A stretch of DNA of 21,575 nucleotides. It comes from RYN-433 sp036558265. GTDB taxonomy: Bacteria; Planctomycetota; Phycisphaerae; Tepidisphaerales; Tepidisphaeraceae. How positions within the stretch are numbered: the first letter of the stretch is position 1; each line of letters opens with the position of its first letter. Shown here in pieces: positions 19,801 to 21,575 of the stretch. The translations under genes were made by a program, and so were the position numbers. Location of the stretch: assembly GCA_036558265.1 (NCBI GenBank), contig DATBFY010000484.1:1-21575 (forward strand), read 5' to 3'. The notes under the pieces are model-generated. The model did not search any database. It saw nothing but the letters and a program-made list of their open reading frames with translations, and had not been told where the DNA came from.

Positions 19801-21575
19801 GGTCGCGGCGACACAGGGGTGACGGGCACGGTCTATTACGTGAACGACGGATCGACGACCGAGGACGGCCTGACGACGGTCGCAGGGGCGGCCGGCAACA
19901 ATGGCCTGACCCCCGCGACGCCGGCACTGTCAGTGGCGCAGATCCTGGCGGCGTACGCGCTCAACCCCGGCGACGTGATCGTCGTGGACACCGGCGATTA
20001 CACGGCCGTGACGCTCAATCGCCCGGGCGTGTCGATCATCGGCGCGCCCAACGCGCAGGCACGGTTCAACGGCCTGGTGACGGTCTCCGGCGCCAACGGC
20101 GCGACCCTGCGCGGCCTGCAACTGCTGGGCGGCGTCAGCGTGACCGGCAGCAGCAACGTCGCGATCGACGCGAACGTGATCCGCGGCGCGGGCGTGACGA
20201 TCAGCGGCGGCACGGGCAACCAGGTGACCGGCAACGCCATCCAGCCCTCGGGTGACGGCGTCACGCTGGCGGGCGGGACCGACGGCGCAGTGGTCAGTCA
20301 CAACGACATCACCGGCGGCGGGACGGCCATCAAGATCACCGGCGCGACCAACGTCACGATCCGCGACAACCACGTGGCCGGCGCGGGCACGGGCCTGTCG
20401 CTGGGCGCGGTCAGCTCGGGCACGATCAGCGGCAATGACCTCTCCGCGGGCACCGGGATCAGCATCACCGCGGCATTCACAGGCTCGATCGATCACAACG
20501 AGATCCACGACGGCAGCACGGGCGTGGTGTACGGCGCGGCGGCGCCGCTGAACAACAACCGGATCCGCAACTTCACGACCGGCGTCAGCACGTCGGTCGC
20601 AGGTCCCAACGCGCTGGGATATCTCGCGAACAGCTCGAACAACCAGATCTTCGCCAACACGACCGGCGTGCAGATGAGCGGCGCGGCGGACCTGGTCGGC
20701 CAGCACGTCTACTCGAACACGACCGGCGTCGCGGGCACCGGCACGGTCGGCTCGACGGACTTTACCAACCCCAACCTGATCGAGCTCAACGGCACGGGCG
20801 TGAACGTCACCGGCACCGTGCAGTTCAACCGGATCGCGCGCAACAACGTCGGCATCGCGGCGACGTCGGGCCAGCAGATCGTCCACAACCTGGTCTACCG
20901 AAACACGACCGGCGTCGCGGTCGTCGGACGCACCGATGTGCGAATCGTGCAGAACACCTTCTACACGCCGGCCGGCGACAACGTGTCGGTCAGCGGCGGC
21001 TCGCAGCAGGTCGAGGTGCGGAACAACATCCTCTGGACCGAGAGCGGGTACGACCTGAACGTGGCCGACGACAGCCACGCCGGGTTCTTCAGCGATTTCA
21101 ACGACCTGTACGCGACCGGCTCGGGCAAGCTCGTCCACTACTTCAAGGATTTCAGCGACGTCCTGGACTGGCAGGCGGACGTGAACCGCTTCGACCTGCA
21201 CTCGATCGGCGCGACCGTGGTGAACCCGCGCTGGGCCGAGCCGCGGTTCGTGGACAAGGCGATCGACGACTACCGCGTGATCGACATCGTCGGCGGGCAA
21301 CGCTCGAGCAGCCCGACCATCGACAGCGCCGACCAGGCGGTGGACGTGGGCGTCACGCTGAGCCGCACGAACCTCCTGACCAATCCCGGCTTCGAGGCCG
21401 GGGCGACCGGCTGGAGCCTCAACGGCGGGGCGACCGTGGGGACGGCGTCTCCGCCGCCCTGGGACGGGACCAAACACTTCGCCACGGGCGGGTCGGTCAC
21501 GGGCTTTGCGCAGCAGACGATCGACCTGCAGGCGGCCGGGTTCAACCTCGGCACGATCCAGAACAACGTGGTCGT
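10804..21575 (+). CDS. Giant LEPR-XLL, RTX, propeller and beta-helix surface protein (3' end outside window)
   Basis: One frame runs without a stop from ATG 10804 to the window edge, at least 3,590 codons. AAGGAG (10793-10798) lies five bases before the ATG. The order is: Arg-rich start and LEPR-XLL-type motif (residues 46-54); six degenerate modules (about 59-1815); a bridging segment; RTX nonapeptides (from 1943); three 62-66-residue repeats; a second RTX block; a Pro-rich linker; a seven-bladed beta-propeller (about 2615-3005); a right-handed beta-helix (about 3008-3518); then NLLTNPGFEAGATGWSLNGG, which resembles the start of a carbohydrate-binding beta-sandwich. Cysteines are rare. There is no classical signal peptide; LEPR-XLL proteins of Planctomycetota are thought to be exported or surface-attached through that motif. 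RTX blocks imply calcium-dependent folding outside the cell. A role in adhesion, biofilm or polysaccharide binding is likely but inferred; no catalytic site was identified. Confidence 0.9.
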   Translation, partial: MFARGGRGRRRINQGRQRPRTPDAPWEHLNVDRILAYRCADAVESLEQRFLLSGAHDAALVAAVQSALSTSNSTGFSAWSHKLTGAAALGKQLPVVGTAFGSGYDPQSELNSLLSRLSGSYTTLAQLSSALEGTAGLGDGVQVVATHDNPDDLQFDLKFNKSTSVVVPVAANYGGVNLDLGGSVTLATTLDFTLTLGAYWDGSQAQFYVANSGDQLNVSAGVSAASLNATAHLGFVQVNASGGSVTFSPAFAMTLNDPGAAGGAGRITLGELNGTTLSSLVNTNVTGPAASVSANITSSLIPASKSLSFSWSNISDTNSATTNLNTDPLMSAYKGLSQLSGASVKSAIQSFTAWTANIVTSPQLLASGLPIFHDRIGELANLSTILKNRLVDQVGTFTDVDQVRAKYASESDLGSVTTTLVGNELRFSVGVHPTVNGSLPIDTELGSALHILVDAPPVSASATINGTLNFGFDLTTGGFFLNDSSGGTSLTVGAAMNATNINATGGAGFAAITVTGGSAAASANIALSLTAPSAGHLTAADFAGGTTNINQLVGATVSGSASVSLPISSPLLGIGSKTFTATWPDFTSPASATTNASDFLNFQNYENIQPQQFSQGLDRILDLLTSEAASSALFNKKLPLVNQSAADLVNINQFLHNVLTQYTDAVVDADGNTTMPFHDSTTLLNLLKNLPGVGPSGVTAQATANDIRYTLHKTDTINKFVPFSLGIGSQVALDVSGTINATLSTTEDITFGVDTSGHFFIVDPGSTPIFKANLAVTTNLNASTSLGFLGVSVTGGKATMGGSVSLNLHDPATDSPATPGIISWSELAGNNIGVIASASVAGSASVSLPLSTTLFPDTATLTANWGDITNPATFTVNTAAIQKFYNFNNIGAGDVLSGLQQLPAMLAHLADSGAFGKNLQFIGSSLANAVGLGNRFQNVVNALGSFTTIQQLASALQAQLGGAANAVVTVTPSDLEITLAVNQSMAGQAAQFNINKTLSGTSIGFQANGSLSYSGNAKAGIQLGLAYGSVAQATDRFYIITGANSQASASFGVTGNINTSANLGFTSVGVNGTAAVSASLSNSNPASVTLPLVDGYNNDGKITLTELLSNPALAIGTPTTAAAAQLVLNVTGLSGTGPNPTLSITWGDITDPSTINVTISPDLQAGINNAIGFNTGSILAGIQQIINLISAWGGNALLNTKIPLINKTVKQLFDFVGKATSFFNAVKNANISTPSAFDSAVNNAIAAAGLPAGSVSLTPQGDNNPGSGNFHYLLDFHYALFDPGTTPFDFGSSLFSLAITLQPKIDFNAKIEFGINKTDGFYIVDRSNASNPEVTLKAGVTANFDKVGGQFGPLNYGVASGSANINFNLGIDLKDPKSADGSGGKIGGSELVSNLGTVLNPVASGGANIHLPIGLHLGQGGPGVATTFDAHWDPADPANIHFGASGNSTDPADGFGPVNFEMGDFIRGIIGPVIHNIQQYNPLPKDLVDFMNKKLPVFNETPAELLGDLSGHKEIGLLFKIADVINQLGGLAQGGTLNLSPYFSGESNNGTTGSSTGGITGPFSDFLNTLKDNYDILLPVLENPAQSIISILLGKDVTLVEFNPGRLDVPYDFPGISVNVPLFSIGIADVEAAFRLSGGLDFYANVDIGLSSRGLTGHNIDQTPNLLDGFFIGDTKPGAPNGQDAFEVGLQAHLRIDLGGTVRILGINAATITGYIQGNLDLGLDLADIAYKPNNSLIPDHRVGRTDVGGDNKVYLDEISWLASNYGIPCTLTPGGQFSITGGAHVEALCGFWGCLYSEDFPLGTQVLLNWDLPCDPLPEEPLADIIGNALVMRNDSSTQGKQINVNIIRDDNNQPYAVQLRKDDDSGTQRQTFTFAQLSAAGVNTIVVNGTEGPDIINLDPNLTKFYNFQFVTINGFGGKDRIDTGLIDPATSHLLATTISAGDGNDTVIGTFANDLITGGAGDDQLNAGDGNDTADGGDGNDHVFGGKGDDSLTGGDGADFIDGADGNNTIGGGAGDDSIGAGVGDDLITGGDGNDVIIAGDGNNTIGGDLGNDTIAAGIGNDCITGGGGDDSISGDAGNDTVDAGAGNDYVESGLGDDLLFGGSENDRLYSGEGNDVVHAGSGTDFVDAAAGNDLVFGDTGDKTIYGRTGNDTIYGGAGNNFIDAGTGNDYVVASTGSNTVFGQAGDDFINAAGTVSGTMDGGDGNDLLVQAADRDQTLSNTKLSSSAGDIALAGLERIQLTGGAGSNRFDVSGFNVAPGISPVTLIGGGGIDTVVDSANTDYLLNDTSLIRASGTRFVLVGITRASLTGGSGDNAFDVSGFNGTATLTGGGGTDKVIDSGDSDFFLANTSLMRSSGGTFTLAGIARALLIGGPSANNLYALAYNGNVTMLGQGGNDTLGGGFGDDSLDGGTGSDSILGGDGKDAIVGGGAAGGGDTIDGGAGDDLLIGSDDGADSILGSGGNDQIYGLGGNDTFTGSFGNDSIDGGAGNDLISGDAGADLLVGGPGNDTLYGQNASASGDDNAVDTLYGDLGTNGNEPGQFGDDVLFGQGGNDLLFGEGGTNTINPGGGSSNYVDPGNGGSTGSTQTPVPPPLQPTVVPIPVGTLPSGADGGGRWGSLADGAASSGVSNTVNSATDSAIATSAAGTQYLAWADNRSGNYEIYVAKHTAGQWLELAGSAHGGGISGTATSSRRPAITIDGAGNPIVAWTEQVGGNTVIKAARYDPTANGGAGGWVALPNVSNGTAGDNARIVSLPAGPVVAWLDSSSGPANVYAAQFNGTSWIPFGAGSNTGNGVSASATSVSDIALTTDGTKVAAGWTKIVGAVKQVFAAQNSGGTWQSLGQISNTAGDSQAPSLAYLSSSLFAAWQVTTANGTEIFAAKYDGIGWVSAGTGSNSGAGVSNTHGGSTAPRLASGGGQMYLVWVNDRTISITGNTIALYARRWNGTSFAEQVPGDASGKGINPATYSPAAPTLAVDSSGKPFIAFADTAAGQTNVYGRGDTGVTGTVYYVNDGSTTEDGLTTVAGAAGNNGLTPATPALSVAQILAAYALNPGDVIVVDTGDYTAVTLNRPGVSIIGAPNAQARFNGLVTVSGANGATLRGLQLLGGVSVTGSSNVAIDANVIRGAGVTISGGTGNQVTGNAIQPSGDGVTLAGGTDGAVVSHNDITGGGTAIKITGATNVTIRDNHVAGAGTGLSLGAVSSGTISGNDLSAGTGISITAAFTGSIDHNEIHDGSTGVVYGAAAPLNNNRIRNFTTGVSTSVAGPNALGYLANSSNNQIFANTTGVQMSGAADLVGQHVYSNTTGVAGTGTVGSTDFTNPNLIELNGTGVNVTGTVQFNRIARNNVGIAATSGQQIVHNLVYRNTTGVAVVGRTDVRIVQNTFYTPAGDNVSVSGGSQQVEVRNNILWTESGYDLNVADDSHAGFFSDFNDLYATGSGKLVHYFKDFSDVLDWQADVNRFDLHSIGATVVNPRWAEPRFVDKAIDDYRVIDIVGGQRSSSPTIDSADQAVDVGVTLSRTNLLTNPGFEAGATGWSLNGGATVGTASPPPWDGTKHFATGGSVTGFAQQTIDLQAAGFNLGTIQNNVV
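10939..10965 (+). other. LEPR-XLL-type sorting motif (LEQRFLLSG)
   Basis: ESLEQRFLLSGA at residues 44-55 of the giant protein matches the LEPR-x-LL consensus with Gln for Pro. This short motif occurs near the N-terminus of very large proteins, mainly in Planctomycetota, and is proposed to direct sorting. It is preceded by a basic stretch (MFARGGRGRRRINQGRQRPR). Confidence 0.8.
10978..16248 (+). repeat. Six degenerate tandem modules in the giant protein
   Basis: Modules begin near 10978, 11788, 12598, 13453, 14311 and 15181. Each has a helical part, usually with a Leu-Pro motif (LPVVG, LPIFHD, LPLVNQ, unclear in the fourth, IPLINK, LPVFNE), then strands. Four landmarks recur: AQFYVAN/GGFFLND/GHFFIVD/DRFYIIT/DGFYIVD/DGFFIGD; a loop GRITLGEL/GHLTAADF/GIISWSEL/GKITLTEL/GKIGGSEL/NKVYLDEI; a segment such as GSASVSLP or GGANIHLP; and a closing Trp strand SWSNISD/TWPDFTS/NWGDITN/TWGDITD/HWDPADP/NWDLPCD. 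Copies are about 270 to 356 residues. I know no named family for the module. Confidence 0.75.
16630..17385 (+). repeat. RTX block 1: 28 uninterrupted nonapeptides
   Basis: Starting at AGDGNDTVI, 28 consecutive nine-residue units fit in register with no insertion, ending at GQAGDDFIN. The consensus GGxGNDxIx is that of RTX (haemolysin-type) calcium-binding beta-rolls, which fold on meeting extracellular calcium. At DNA level the unit GGCGACGGCAACGAC recurs with variation. Confidence 0.92.
17458..17985 (+). repeat. Three 62-66-residue repeats between the RTX blocks
   Basis: Copies start at 17458, 17656 and 17842. They share D-x-x-L-x-(N/D)-T-(K/S)-L, then G-I/L-x-R/A (LAGLERI, LVGITRA, LAGIARA), GG-x-x-x-N, FDVSGFN (LYALAYN in the third) and a closing TLxGxGGxD that resembles an RTX unit. 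The third runs straight into RTX block 2. Function is unknown. Confidence 0.75.
17986..18540 (+). repeat. RTX block 2: about 17 irregular nonapeptides
   Basis: Units such as GQGGNDTLG, GGFGDDSLD, GGAGDDLLI, GLGGNDTFT and GQGGNDLLF match the RTX consensus. Four units carry insertions of one to ten residues (for example GGGAAGGGDTID and GQNASASGDDNAVDTLY), unlike the first block. A Pro/Thr-rich linker follows (TQTPVPPPLQPTVVPIP). Confidence 0.88.
18646..19818 (+). other. Seven-bladed beta-propeller domain of the giant protein
   Basis: Seven related units of about 50 residues show the strands ...YLAWADNRSGNYEIYVAK...QWLELAGSA, then IVAWTEQ, VVAWLDS, VAAGWTK, LFAAWQV, YLVWVND and FIAFADT. The seventh lacks its last strand (x-W-x-x-L), while an unpaired strand RWGSLADGAASSGVSNT precedes the first. 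Together they would close the ring. No catalytic residues of a known propeller enzyme were recognised, so a binding role is more likely. Confidence 0.7.
19825..21357 (+). other. Right-handed parallel beta-helix domain of the giant protein
   Basis: TGTVYYVNDGSTTEDGLT...PGDVIVVDTGDYTAVTLNRPGVSIIGAP is a typical N-terminal cap. About 20 coils follow, with repeated N-x-I/V and G-V/I-x-(V/I) patterns such as IDANVIRGAGVTISGG, VSHNDITGGGTAIKI and IRDNHVAGAGTGLSL. The fold is shared by pectate-lyase-like and NosD-like proteins that bind or cut polysaccharides. No lyase active site is obvious. Confidence 0.8.

Noticed and set aside
19930..21477. Antisense open frame of 515 codons under the beta-helix
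   Set aside because: Same cause: absence of stops opposite GC-rich repetitive codons. The Arg/His/Ala-rich product is not protein-like.

Overview
The window is a high-GC stretch from a bacterium that looks like a member of the Planctomycetota, possibly Phycisphaerae-like, though the class cannot be fixed from sequence alone. Three things point there: an N-terminal LEPR-XLL-type motif on a giant extracellular protein, an ECF sigma factor encoded with a membrane Ser/Thr kinase, and weak or absent Shine-Dalgarno sites on several housekeeping genes.

Left part (1-3.6 kb): galactokinase galK and a small three-helix membrane protein lie on the minus strand. Thymidylate kinase tmk and the DNA polymerase III delta-prime gene holB lie on the plus strand. 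The spacers carry repeats: a five-copy heptamer array upstream of tmk and a REP-like palindrome between tmk and holB.

Middle part (3.6-10.3 kb): five plus-strand genes with gaps of 7 to 65 bases look like one operon. They encode a membrane-anchored coiled-coil protein, a TPR-like protein ending in two degenerate FHA-like folds, a Ser/Thr protein kinase with about nine C-terminal membrane helices, a small secreted or membrane protein with a CxxC motif, and an ECF sigma factor with a C-terminal extension resembling the zinc-binding domain of anti-sigma factors. A folded leader may occlude the first gene's ribosome binding site. A palindromic mobile-type repeat is inserted in frame inside the kinase gene. 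My reading is a signalling cassette linking membrane sensing and phosphorylation to transcription.

The 527-base spacer (10,277-10,803) is locally AT-richer, dense in perfect palindromes, and carries a candidate promoter with a 14-bp operator-like palindrome just downstream.

Right part (10.8 kb to the end): one reading frame stays open for at least 3,590 codons and leaves the window. It encodes a mosaic surface or secreted protein: LEPR-XLL motif, six degenerate copies of a roughly 270-350-residue module, 28 uninterrupted RTX nonapeptides, three 62-66-residue repeats, a second RTX block, a seven-bladed beta-propeller with circularly offset closure, a right-handed beta-helix, and the start of a carbohydrate-binding-like domain. 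The signalling operon directly upstream may control this adhesin-like protein; that link is inference. No tRNA, rRNA, CRISPR array, transposase or prophage gene was seen.
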